Shown: positions 19,611 to 27,112 of the stretch, one piece after another
Layout of the letters: each line of letters starts with the position of its first letter
How positions within the stretch are numbered: position 1 is the first letter of the stretch
Source of the DNA: Streptomyces dangxiongensis
Lineage (GTDB): Bacteria; Actinomycetota; Actinomycetes; Streptomycetales; Streptomycetaceae
Direction: 5' to 3'
Assembly: GCF_003675325.1 (NCBI RefSeq)
Contig: NZ_CP033073.1
Coordinates: 7,130,001 to 7,194,000 of the forward strand
DNA: 64,000 nt
The notes under the pieces: generated by a model
Told to the model about the DNA's origin: nothing
Databases searched by the model: none
What the model saw: only the letters and a program-made list of their open reading frames with translations
Position numbers and translations under genes: made by a program

Positions 19611-20189
19611 ATGGCGCTCGAACACGCGATTCTCGTGTCGCTCCTGGAGAAGCCCGGATCCGGCTATGAGCTGGCCCGGCGTTTCGAGCGGTCCATCGGC
19701 TATTTCTGGACCGCGACGCACCAGCAGATCTATCGCGTGCTCAAGCGCATGGAGAACGACGGTTGGGTCGACGTCCGTGACGTTCCGCAGCAGGGCCGGC
19801 CGGACAAGAAGGAGTACTCCGTCGCCGGCCTCGGCCGGGCGGCACTGTCCTCCTGGTTGCACGATCCGATCGAGCCGGAGAGCGTCCGCCACGACCTGGC
19901 CGTGAAGATCCGGGGTGCCGCCTTCGACGACCCGGCCGCTCTGATCCGCGAGGTGCAGCGGCACCGGCAGACACACCGGAACCGCCTGGCGCACTATCTG
20001 GCGGGCGAGGCACGCGATTTCACCGGGCCGGAGGCGGAGGCGGAGGCGACCGGTACCGAGACGCCGCTCGACGCGGAACGAGAGCTTCAGCACGTCGTCC
20101 TGCGCGGCGGCATCGCGTACGAGCGGATGATGACCGACTGGCTGGACGACGTGCTCGCCACGCTGGCCCGGTTCGGTCCGGGCCGCTGA
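19611..20189 (+). CDS. PadR-family transcriptional regulator
   Basis: 192 residues. The N-terminal winged helix is MALEHAILVSLLEKPGSGYE then ELARRFERSIGYFW and QIYRVLKRMENDGWVDVRDV (about 1-65), followed by a C-terminal dimerisation domain of PadR group 1 (Vir_act_alpha_C type). ATG 19611 is supported by family length. A perfect palindrome lies directly upstream, indicating autoregulation. The acyl-CoA dehydrogenase 150 bases downstream on the same strand is the likely target; this gene pairing recurs in Streptomyces. Confidence 0.92.
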   Translation: MALEHAILVSLLEKPGSGYELARRFERSIGYFWTATHQQIYRVLKRMENDGWVDVRDVPQQGRPDKKEYSVAGLGRAALSSWLHDPIEPESVRHDLAVKIRGAAFDDPAALIREVQRHRQTHRNRLAHYLAGEARDFTGPEAEAEATGTETPLDAERELQHVVLRGGIAYERMMTDWLDDVLATLARFGPGR

Positions 20190-20206
20190 GCACCGCCGCG
20201 CCCTTC

Positions 20207-20310
20207 GCCGTCCTCCCGATGTGCCAGGCCCTTAGCCGGTCCTCCCGATGCGCCAGACCTTACGCCGGTCCTCCCGGTCCGGCCCGCCCAGCCGTCAGAC
20301 CTCCCGATTC
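20207..20310. repeat. Imperfect tandem repeats, about 29-bp period
   Basis: TCCTCCCGAT-type cores recur at 20211, 20240, 20269 and (as ACCTCCCGAT) 20299. The first two units also share GCCAG.CCTTA. The array fills the spacer between the PadR and acyl-CoA dehydrogenase genes. It could be a regulatory array, a leader structure or simple slippage. Confidence 0.6.
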
Positions 20311-20342
20311 CCGCCCGTCCACCAGCCGAAAGGCGTCCCACC

Positions 20343-22067
20343 ATGGCTGACAAGCTGCTGTTCAACCCGCGCGGCCACGACCCCGCGCACTTCGACCCCG
20401 AGACGCGCCGCTTGCTGCGTGCCACCGTCGACTGGTTCGAGGAGCGCGGGAAGCGGCGGCTGCTGGAGGACTACCGGACCCGCGCGTGGCTCGGTGACTT
20501 CCTCGACTTCGCCGCGAAGGAGAACCTGTTCGCCACCTTCCTGACGCCTGCGTCCACCGCGGGGGAGGGGGAGCCGGACAAGCGGTGGGACACCGCCCGG
20601 ATAGCCGCGCTCAACGAGATCCTCGGCTTCTACGGCCTGGACTACTGGTACGCCTGGCAGGTGACGATCCTCGGCCTCGGCCCGGTCTGGCAGAGCGACA
20701 ACGCCGCCGCCCGAGCCCGCGCCGCTCAACTCCTCGACCGGGGCGAGGTGTTCGCGTTCGGCCTGTCCGAGAAGGCCCACGGCGCCGACATCTACTCCAC
20801 CGACATGCTGCTCGAACCCGACGGCGACGGAGGCTTCCGCGCCACCGGCTCCAAGTACTACATCGGCAACGGCAACGCCGCCGGACTCGTCTCCGTCTTC
20901 GGCCGCCGCACCGACGTCGAGGGCCCCGACGGCTATGTGTTCTTCGCCGCCGACAGCCGTCACCCCGCCTACCACCTGGTCAAGAACGTCGTCGACTCCT
21001 CGAAGTTCGTCAGCGAGTTCCGCCTGGAGGGGTATCCCGTAGCCGCCGAGGACGTCCTGCACACGGGCCGCGCCGCCTTCGACGCCGCCCTCAACACCGT
21101 CAACGTCGGTAAGTTCAACCTGTGCACCGCGTCGATCGGCATCTGCGAGCACGCGATGTACGAGGCCGTCACCCACGCCCACAACCGCGTCCTGTACGGC
21201 CGCCCCGTCACCGCCTTCCCGCACGTGCGGCGCGAGCTGACCGACGCGTACGTCAGGCTCGTCGGCATGAAGCTGTTCAGCGACCGTGCCGTCGACTACT
21301 TCCGCTCCGCCGGCCCGGACGACCGCCGCTACCTGCTCTTCAACCCGATGACGAAGATGAAGGTGACCACGGAGGGCGAGAAGGTCATCGACCTGATGTG
21401 GGACGTGGTCGCGGCCAAGGGCTTCGAGAAGGACAACTACTTCGCCCAGGCGGCGGTGGAGATCCGCGGCCTGCCGAAGCTGGAGGGTACGGTCCACGTC
21501 AACCTGGCGCTGATCCTGAAGTTCATGCGCAACCACCTCCTCGACCCGGTCGAGTACCCCGGCGTGCCGACCCGCCTCGACGCGGCCGACGACGACTTCC
21601 TGTTCCGGCAGGGGCCGGCCCGCGGCCTCGGCGCGGTGCGCTTCCACGACTGGCGACCCGCCTTCGAGGCCTACGCGCACCTGCCCAACGTGGCCCGCCT
21701 CCGCGAACAGGCCGACGCGCTCTGTGAATTCGTCGCCACCGCCGCCCCCGACGCGGAGCAGAGCCGCGATCTCGACCTCGTCCTCTCGGTCGGTCAGCTC
21801 TTCGCCCTCGTCGTGCACGGGCAGCTCGTCCTGGAACAGGCGGCCCTGACCGGGCTCGACGAGGACGTGCTCGACGAACTCTTCGCCGTTCTCGTGCGGG
21901 ACTTCTCCGCGCACGCCGTCGAGCTGTACGGCAAGGACTCGGCGACCGAGGCGCAGCAGGAGTGGGCGCTGGGTGCCGTCCGGCGGCCGGTCGTCGACGA
22001 GGCACGCACGGGGCGGGTCTGGCAGCAGGTCGAGGCGCTGTCCGGCACGTACGAGATGGCGCCGTAG
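20343..22067 (+). CDS. Acyl-CoA dehydrogenase-family protein
   Basis: 574 residues, longer than the usual 380-400. The middle part has the FAD/substrate pattern FAFGLSEKAHGADIYSTDM, FRATGSKYYIGNGNAAGLVS and KNVVDSSKFVSEFRLEGYPV. The C-terminal helical part (NLCTASIGICEHAMYEAVTH and YGRPVTAFPHVRREL) follows the family. A further 170-residue C-terminal extension is helical. It probably oxidises or binds an acyl-CoA thioester. It lies downstream of the PadR gene, separated by the 29-bp repeats, and is followed by a strong hairpin at 22206. Confidence 0.88.
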   Translation: MADKLLFNPRGHDPAHFDPETRRLLRATVDWFEERGKRRLLEDYRTRAWLGDFLDFAAKENLFATFLTPASTAGEGEPDKRWDTARIAALNEILGFYGLDYWYAWQVTILGLGPVWQSDNAAARARAAQLLDRGEVFAFGLSEKAHGADIYSTDMLLEPDGDGGFRATGSKYYIGNGNAAGLVSVFGRRTDVEGPDGYVFFAADSRHPAYHLVKNVVDSSKFVSEFRLEGYPVAAEDVLHTGRAAFDAALNTVNVGKFNLCTASIGICEHAMYEAVTHAHNRVLYGRPVTAFPHVRRELTDAYVRLVGMKLFSDRAVDYFRSAGPDDRRYLLFNPMTKMKVTTEGEKVIDLMWDVVAAKGFEKDNYFAQAAVEIRGLPKLEGTVHVNLALILKFMRNHLLDPVEYPGVPTRLDAADDDFLFRQGPARGLGAVRFHDWRPAFEAYAHLPNVARLREQADALCEFVATAAPDAEQSRDLDLVLSVGQLFALVVHGQLVLEQAALTGLDEDVLDELFAVLVRDFSAHAVELYGKDSATEAQQEWALGAVRRPVVDEARTGRVWQQVEALSGTYEMAP

Positions 22068-22205
22068 GCAGGCCGGGCACATCACCGGAGGCGCTGGGTT
22101 CCCTCGCCCAGGGACGCGAGTGGCCCACCGCCTCGCCGGAGCGCCGCCCGCCGGTCCAACGTGACCGAGTGTTCAGGGCGGCGGGGCCGGCAGGGCGGAG
22201 ACGTG

Positions 22206-22237
22206 CTCTCCCGCTCCGGGATGCAGGAGCGGGAGAG
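22206..22237. terminator. Hairpin terminator
   Basis: Perfect 12-bp stem CTCTCCCGCTCC / GGAGCGGGAGAG with an 8-base loop, 139 bases after the acyl-CoA dehydrogenase stop and 41 bases before the end of a convergent gene remnant. Confidence 0.75.
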
Positions 22238-22277
22238 GAACCGTATCCGGCGTGACGGGAACGGGTGTTGCGTCTCA

Positions 22278-22480
22278 TCAGGTGGTCGAGCAGCCGGCCG
22301 GGGTCGCCCGTGACGCGTCGCCGGTCAGCGCGGTCTGGGCCGCTTCGAGCCACCGCACACCGGGCTTGACGACCGTGCGGTCGTACGTCGTCAGCCCGTT
22401 CAGCTCACCCTCGACGTCCGAGATCTGGGTGCAGGCGGCGATCCGGGACTGCGACGGTTCTGCCGCCCAGAAGTTCACAC
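22278..22480 (-). pseudogene. Glycoside hydrolase family 2 C-terminal remnant
   Basis: Minus-strand translation reads IAACTQISDVEGELNGLTTY, DRTVVKPGVRWLEAAQTAL and stops at 22278. The pattern TQ..DVEGE.NGL.TYDR.V.K is the end of the GH2 (beta-galactosidase-type) TIM barrel. Codon use is still typical, but only the last 65 or so residues remain and there is no start. A convergent terminator lies just beyond. It fits a lost glycan-degradation gene, as does the pectin-lyase remnant near 29.8 kb. Confidence 0.6.
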
Positions 22481-22770
22481 TGACCGGAGAAACCCCCGCC
22501 CCGGTGTCGGGCCGGCGTGGGAAGGAACGCGGGCGGAGGGATGTCCACAACCACCGAGAACCTGAGCCGAACCCACGTCGAGAGGAGCAGGGCAGCCGGT
22601 TCACGCCGGTGCGCGCGGCGCGTTACGCGTGGCCACGAGCGCCTCATGAGACCTCCGCACGCTCTACCGGTGCCCACGGGCGGCGGAAATGATGAGCGCA
22701 CCGCACATGAACCAGGTGATCCGCACCCCTGTCCCTCGGCCAGGCGGACATGCGGCGGAAGGAGCTCACG
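22481..22770. other. Leader region of the furan-type operon
   Basis: About 290 bases between the GH2 remnant and the first gene of the operon. No gene is supported. It must contain the operon promoter, but no clear -35/-10 pair or operator palindrome was found. Confidence 0.4.
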
Positions 22771-23526
22771 GTGTTGCTTCTCATCTCCCCGGACAGCGTC
22801 GAGGAGGCCCTCGACTGTGCGAAGGCGGCGGAACACCTCGACATCGTCGACGTCAAGAAACCCGACGAGGGCTCCCTCGGCGCCAACTTCCCCTGGGTCA
22901 TCCGGGAGATCCGCGACGCGGTCCCGGCGGACAAACCGGTGTCCGCCACCGTGGGAGACGTCCCGTACAAGCCGGGCACGGTGGCGCAGGCCGCGCTCGG
23001 CGCGGTCGTCTCCGGCGCCACGTACATCAAGGTCGGCCTCTACGGATGCACGACGCCCGAGCAGGGCATCGAGGTCATGCGCGCGGTCGTCCGGGCGGTC
23101 AAGGACCACCGCCCCGAAGCACTCGTCGTCGCCTCCGGCTACGCCGACGCCCACCGCATCGGCTGCGTCAACCCGCTCGCCCTGCCCGACATCGCCGCCC
23201 GTTCCGGCGCCGACGCGGCCATGCTCGACACCGCCGTCAAGGACGGGACGGGACTGTTCGACCACGTTGCGCCGGACGCCTGCGCGGAGTTCGTCCGGCT
23301 GGCCCACGCCTCCGGTCTGCTCGCCGCCCTCGCGGGCAGTGTCAAACAGAGCGACCTCGGTCCGCTGACCCGCATCGGCACGGACATCGTGGGCGTACGC
23401 GGAGCGGTCTGCGAGGGCGGCGACCGCAATGCCGGAAGGATCCGGCCGCATCTGGTGGCCGCCTTCCGGGCGGAGATGGACCGGCAGGCCTGGGAGCACG
23501 CGGCCGGCGTCCCCGCCGTGAACTGA
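22771..23526 (+). CDS. mfnB: MfnB-type (5-formylfuran-3-yl)methyl phosphate synthase (UPF0264)
   Basis: 251 residues. GTG 22771 is chosen because AAGGAG lies nine bases upstream and the family starts with this M-L-L-L-[IV]-S-P. In archaea the family condenses two glyceraldehyde 3-phosphates to 4-(hydroxymethyl)-2-furancarboxaldehyde phosphate, the furan precursor of methanofuran. The residues I remember as catalytic in Methanocaldococcus MfnB are all kept: Lys29 (DIVDVKKP), Lys87 (TYIKVGLYG), Asp153 and Lys157 (MLDTAVKDG). It opens an operon with aldehyde dehydrogenase, aryl-alcohol-type dehydrogenase and methyltransferase genes, 8 bases from the next. Streptomyces makes no methanofuran, so the furan is probably a secondary metabolite or signal. 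Confidence 0.9.
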   Translation: MLLLISPDSVEEALDCAKAAEHLDIVDVKKPDEGSLGANFPWVIREIRDAVPADKPVSATVGDVPYKPGTVAQAALGAVVSGATYIKVGLYGCTTPEQGIEVMRAVVRAVKDHRPEALVVASGYADAHRIGCVNPLALPDIAARSGADAAMLDTAVKDGTGLFDHVAPDACAEFVRLAHASGLLAALAGSVKQSDLGPLTRIGTDIVGVRGAVCEGGDRNAGRIRPHLVAAFRAEMDRQAWEHAAGVPAVN

Positions 23527-23534
23527 CCACCGGT

Positions 23535-24938
23535 ATGCCGACCTCCGAGCCCCACCGCGTCCCCGGACGCCGGGCCGCGCGTTTCGCCGTCGTCGACCCG
23601 GCCACCGGGGAGACCTTCGACGAGGCCCCCGACCAGCAGCCGGACGAGTTGGACGCCGTGGTCGACCGGGCCCACCGGGCCTGGCACGGCTGGCGCGCCG
23701 ACCCCGCCGCCCGCACCACCGCGCTGCGCGTGGCGGCCGGTGCCGTGGAGACGGCCGGCGACGACCTCGCCCGGTTGCTCACCCGGGAACAGGGCAAGCC
23801 CCTGGCCGAGTCGTACGCGGAGATCACCCGTACGGCGGCCCGCCTGCGCTATTTCGCGGACCTGGCCCCCGCAACGCGGCGGATCGACGACGGCCGGCCC
23901 GTGCACAGCGAGATCCGCTGGCGCCCCCTCGGACCCGTCGCCGCGATCGTGCCGTGGAACTTTCCCCTCCAGCTCGCGGCGGCGAAGTTCGCGCCCGCGC
24001 TCGCGGCGGGCAACACCATGGTCCTCAAACCGTCCCCGTTCACCCCCCTCGCCACCCGACTGCTCGGCTCCGTCCTCGCCACCGCCCTGCCCGCGGACGT
24101 ACTGACCGTCGTCACCGGCCGCGAACCCCTCGGCGCCCGCCTGGCCTCCCACCCGGGCATCCGCCACGTCACCTTCACCGGCTCGGTGCCCACCGGGCGG
24201 GCCGTCGCCGCAGCGGCGGCGGCCTCGCTCGCCCGGGTCACCCTGGAACTGGGCGGCAACGACGCCGCCGTCCTGCTGGACGACGTCGAGGTGGACCGGA
24301 TCGCGGACCGGCTGTTCTGGGCCGCGTTCCGCAACTGCGGTCAGGTCTGCATGGCGGTCAAGCGCGTCTACGCCCCGGCCCGGCTCCACGCCGAGGTCGT
24401 CGAAGCCCTCGCCCAGCGCGCGAGGACCGTCACCGTCGGGGCCGGCCTCGACCCGGACACCCGGCTGGGCCCGGTCAACAACGCCCCCCAGCTCGCCCGG
24501 GTCGAGCAGGTCGCTGAGCAGGCCCTGGCGGACGGCGCCCGGGCGGCGGCCGGCGGCCACCGGCTGGACCGGCCGGGCTACTTCTTCGCTCCCACGATCC
24601 TCACCGACGTCCCGCCCGGCAGCCCGGTGGTGACCCAGGAACAGTTCGGGCCGGTCCTGCCGGTGCTGCCGTACCGGAGCCTCGACGAGGCCGTCGACGC
24701 GGCCAACGGCACCGGCTTCGGGCTGGGCGGCTCCGTCTGGGGCACCGATCCCGACCGGGCCGAGGCGGTGGCCGACCGGCTCGAATGCGGCACGGCCTGG
24801 ATCAACCACCATGCGGAGCTGTCCCTCGCCCAGCCCTTCGCGGGCGTCAAGAACAGCGGTGTCGGCGTCGCGGGCGGACCGTGGGGGCTGTACGGCAACC
24901 TCCGGCCCTTCGTCGTCCACCGCCCGCAGGAGGCATGA
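23535..24938 (+). CDS. NAD(P)-dependent aldehyde dehydrogenase
   Basis: 467 residues. Standard ALDH features: PWNFPLQLAAAKFAPALAAG (cofactor and oxyanion region), FTGSVPTGR, catalytic Glu in LELGGND, catalytic Cys in FRNCGQVCMA, and the C-terminal PFAGVKNSGVG. Preceded 8 bases upstream by the MfnB-like gene; its stop overlaps an upstream ATG of the next gene. By context it could oxidise a furaldehyde to a furoic acid; sequence alone does not give the substrate. Confidence 0.93.
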   Translation: MPTSEPHRVPGRRAARFAVVDPATGETFDEAPDQQPDELDAVVDRAHRAWHGWRADPAARTTALRVAAGAVETAGDDLARLLTREQGKPLAESYAEITRTAARLRYFADLAPATRRIDDGRPVHSEIRWRPLGPVAAIVPWNFPLQLAAAKFAPALAAGNTMVLKPSPFTPLATRLLGSVLATALPADVLTVVTGREPLGARLASHPGIRHVTFTGSVPTGRAVAAAAAASLARVTLELGGNDAAVLLDDVEVDRIADRLFWAAFRNCGQVCMAVKRVYAPARLHAEVVEALAQRARTVTVGAGLDPDTRLGPVNNAPQLARVEQVAEQALADGARAAAGGHRLDRPGYFFAPTILTDVPPGSPVVTQEQFGPVLPVLPYRSLDEAVDAANGTGFGLGGSVWGTDPDRAEAVADRLECGTAWINHHAELSLAQPFAGVKNSGVGVAGGPWGLYGNLRPFVVHRPQEA

Positions 24939-24940
24939 CG

Positions 24941-26047
24941 ATGAGGTTCCAGGCGGCCGTACTGCGCGCGTACGAGGACCCGTTCGCGATCGAGGAGGTG
25001 ACCCTGCGCACGGAACCCGCCGTCGGCGAGATCCTGGTCGAGATCGCGGGCTGCGGGATGTGCCGGACCGACCTCGCGGTCCGGCGGTCGGCCGGCTCCA
25101 GCCCGCTGCCGGCGGTGCTCGGCCACGAGGGTGCCGGGGTCGTGGTGCACGCGGGCGGCGGCCCGGACAGCGGAATCGGCGTCGGTGACCACGTCGTGCT
25201 GAGCTTCGACTCCTGCGGACACTGCGGGAACTGCCGTGGCGCGGCTCCCGCCTACTGCGACTCCTTCGCCTCCCTCAACCTCTTCGGAGGACGCAAGGAG
25301 GAGGCGCCGCGGCTCACCGACGCGACCGGGGGAGCGCTGGCCCCCCGGTGGTTCGGCCAGTCCTCGTTCGCCGAGTACGCGCTCGTCCCGGCCCGCAACG
25401 CCGTCCGGGTCGACCCCGCACTGCCCGTCGAACTGCTCGGACCGCTCGGCTGCGGCTTCCTCACCGGCGCCGGAGCCGTGCTGAACGCCTTCGGCGCCGG
25501 CCCCGGCGACACCCTGGCGGTCTTCGGCGCGGGAGCGGTGGGCCTGGCCGCGGTGATGGCGGCCACCGCCGCCGGCGCGCTGACCGTGGCCGTCGACCGG
25601 CATCCCCGACGGCTGGCGCTGGCCGAACGGTTCGGCGCGATCCCGCTGCCCGCCGGGACGGCCGGACTGCCCGAGCGGATCCGGCGGCTCACCGACGGCG
25701 GCGCGCGGTACGCGCTGGACACCACGGCCTCGGCCCCGCTCATCAACGACGCGCTGCGGGCACTGCGCCCCACCGGCAGCCTCGGCCTGGTGGCACGCCT
25801 CCACACCGCGCTGCCGCTCGAACCGGGCACGCTCGACCGAGGCCGCAGCATCCGTCACATCTGCGAGGGCGACGCCGTACCCGGGCTGCTGATACCCCTG
25901 CTGACCGGGTTGTGGCAGGCCGGACGCTTCCCCTTCGACCAGCTTGTCCGCACCTACCCGCTGGCCGACATCAACGAGGCCGAACGCGACTGTGACGCGG
26001 GCCGCGTGGTCAAACCCGTTCTGCTCCCGGAGGGAAGAAGCCGATGA
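24941..26047 (+). CDS. Zinc-dependent aryl-alcohol-type dehydrogenase
   Basis: 368 residues. Medium-chain dehydrogenase: catalytic zinc ligand Cys41 in GCGMCRTD, His in LGHEGAG, structural zinc Cys set in CGHCGNCRGAAPAYC, Rossmann motif VFGAGAVGLAAV. The segment DSFASLNLFGGR after the structural zinc loop is like benzyl-alcohol dehydrogenases. ATG 24941 is eight bases from AGGAGG; ATG 24935, overlapping the previous stop, is also possible. A (hydroxymethyl)furan would be a natural aryl-methanol substrate for this enzyme type, which suits the MfnB-like gene. That link is inference. Confidence 0.92.
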   Translation: MRFQAAVLRAYEDPFAIEEVTLRTEPAVGEILVEIAGCGMCRTDLAVRRSAGSSPLPAVLGHEGAGVVVHAGGGPDSGIGVGDHVVLSFDSCGHCGNCRGAAPAYCDSFASLNLFGGRKEEAPRLTDATGGALAPRWFGQSSFAEYALVPARNAVRVDPALPVELLGPLGCGFLTGAGAVLNAFGAGPGDTLAVFGAGAVGLAAVMAATAAGALTVAVDRHPRRLALAERFGAIPLPAGTAGLPERIRRLTDGGARYALDTTASAPLINDALRALRPTGSLGLVARLHTALPLEPGTLDRGRSIRHICEGDAVPGLLIPLLTGLWQAGRFPFDQLVRTYPLADINEAERDCDAGRVVKPVLLPEGRSR

Positions 26048-27024
26048 GCGAGGCATACGGCACCGCGGACCCACCGCACGTCCCCACCCCCGGCAACGGA
26101 GGAAACATGGCCGGCACGGCGCAGCGGCACACGGACGCGGAGGGCACGGACGCAGGCGTGGACGGAGGCGTGGGGCTGACCGCCCTCCTGGTCGCCGCGG
26201 CACGGGCGATCGAGACCCACCGCCACGACAGCCTGGCCCAGGACGTCTACGCGGAACACTTCGTGCGGGCCGCCCCGGCGTGCGCGGACTGGCCGGTGCG
26301 CCTCCAGCGGGTCCCGGACGGGGACGGCAACCCGCTGTGGGGGCGGTTCGCCCGCTACTTCGGCCTGCGGACCAGGGTCCTCGACGACTTCGTCCTCCGG
26401 TCGGTCCGTACGAGCGTTCGCCAAGTGGTGCTCCTGGGCGCGGGGTTGGACACCCGTGCCTTCCGGCTGGACTGGCCGTCCGACTGCGTGGTCTTCGAGA
26501 TCGACAGGGCGGGCGTGCTGGCGTTCAAGCACCAGGTGCTCACGGGCCTGCCGGCCACCCCGAAGGTGAAGCGCGTCCCCGTACCGGTCGACCTGCGCGC
26601 CGACTGGGTCGCCGCGTTGACCACCGCCGGCTTCGACCCGGCCGCACCGAGCGTCTGGCTGGCCGAGGGACTGCTCTTCTACCTGCCGAGCCCCGTGGAG
26701 ACGTACCTCATCGACACGGTGGACCGGCTGACCACGGAAGGCAGCGCGCTGGCCTTCGAGGCCAAGCTGGAGAAGGATCTGCTGGAGTACCGCGACAGCG
26801 CGATCTACACGGCGACACGCGAACAGATCGGCATCGACCTGCTCCACCTCTTCGACAAGGGACCACGACCCGACTCCGCGGGCGACCTGACGGCCAAGGG
26901 CTGGTCCACCTCGGTACACACCCCCTTCGACTTCACCCACCAGTACGGACGCGGCCCCCTCCCCGAGCCGAACGACGCGCTGGAGGGGAACCGCTGGGTG
27001 TTCGCGCACAAGCCCCGGCCATGA
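26044..27024 (+). CDS. Class I SAM-dependent methyltransferase (LCMT/TIGR00027 type)
   Basis: 326 residues. SAM motif I VVLLGAGLDTRAFRL, acidic residue at the end of beta-2 in VVFEIDRAG, and WLAEGLLFYLPS are those of the leucine-carboxyl-methyltransferase-like family common in actinobacteria. The start ATG 26044 overlaps the dehydrogenase stop (ATGA) and has GGAGGG nine bases upstream; an internal ATG 26107 with GGAGGAAAC is an alternative and would remove a disordered tail. The family methylates carboxyl or hydroxyl groups, so a methyl ester of a furoic acid is a possible product. Last gene of the operon; a hairpin follows. Confidence 0.9.
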   Translation: MSEAYGTADPPHVPTPGNGGNMAGTAQRHTDAEGTDAGVDGGVGLTALLVAAARAIETHRHDSLAQDVYAEHFVRAAPACADWPVRLQRVPDGDGNPLWGRFARYFGLRTRVLDDFVLRSVRTSVRQVVLLGAGLDTRAFRLDWPSDCVVFEIDRAGVLAFKHQVLTGLPATPKVKRVPVPVDLRADWVAALTTAGFDPAAPSVWLAEGLLFYLPSPVETYLIDTVDRLTTEGSALAFEAKLEKDLLEYRDSAIYTATREQIGIDLLHLFDKGPRPDSAGDLTAKGWSTSVHTPFDFTHQYGRGPLPEPNDALEGNRWVFAHKPRP

Positions 27025-27055
27025 CGCCCACAGCGCTCACGCCGGCATCCGCACC

Positions 27056-27088
27056 GGGCCGGGCATGACACCACCCGTTGCCCGGCCC
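27056..27088. terminator. Hairpin terminator between convergent genes
   Basis: Perfect 10-bp stem GGGCCGGGCA / TGCCCGGCCC with a 13-base loop, 31 bases after the methyltransferase stop and 24 bases before the convergent GH127 stop. Confidence 0.75.
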
Positions 27089-27112
27089 CGGTTGTGGGCG
27101 CGGGTGTCCGTG

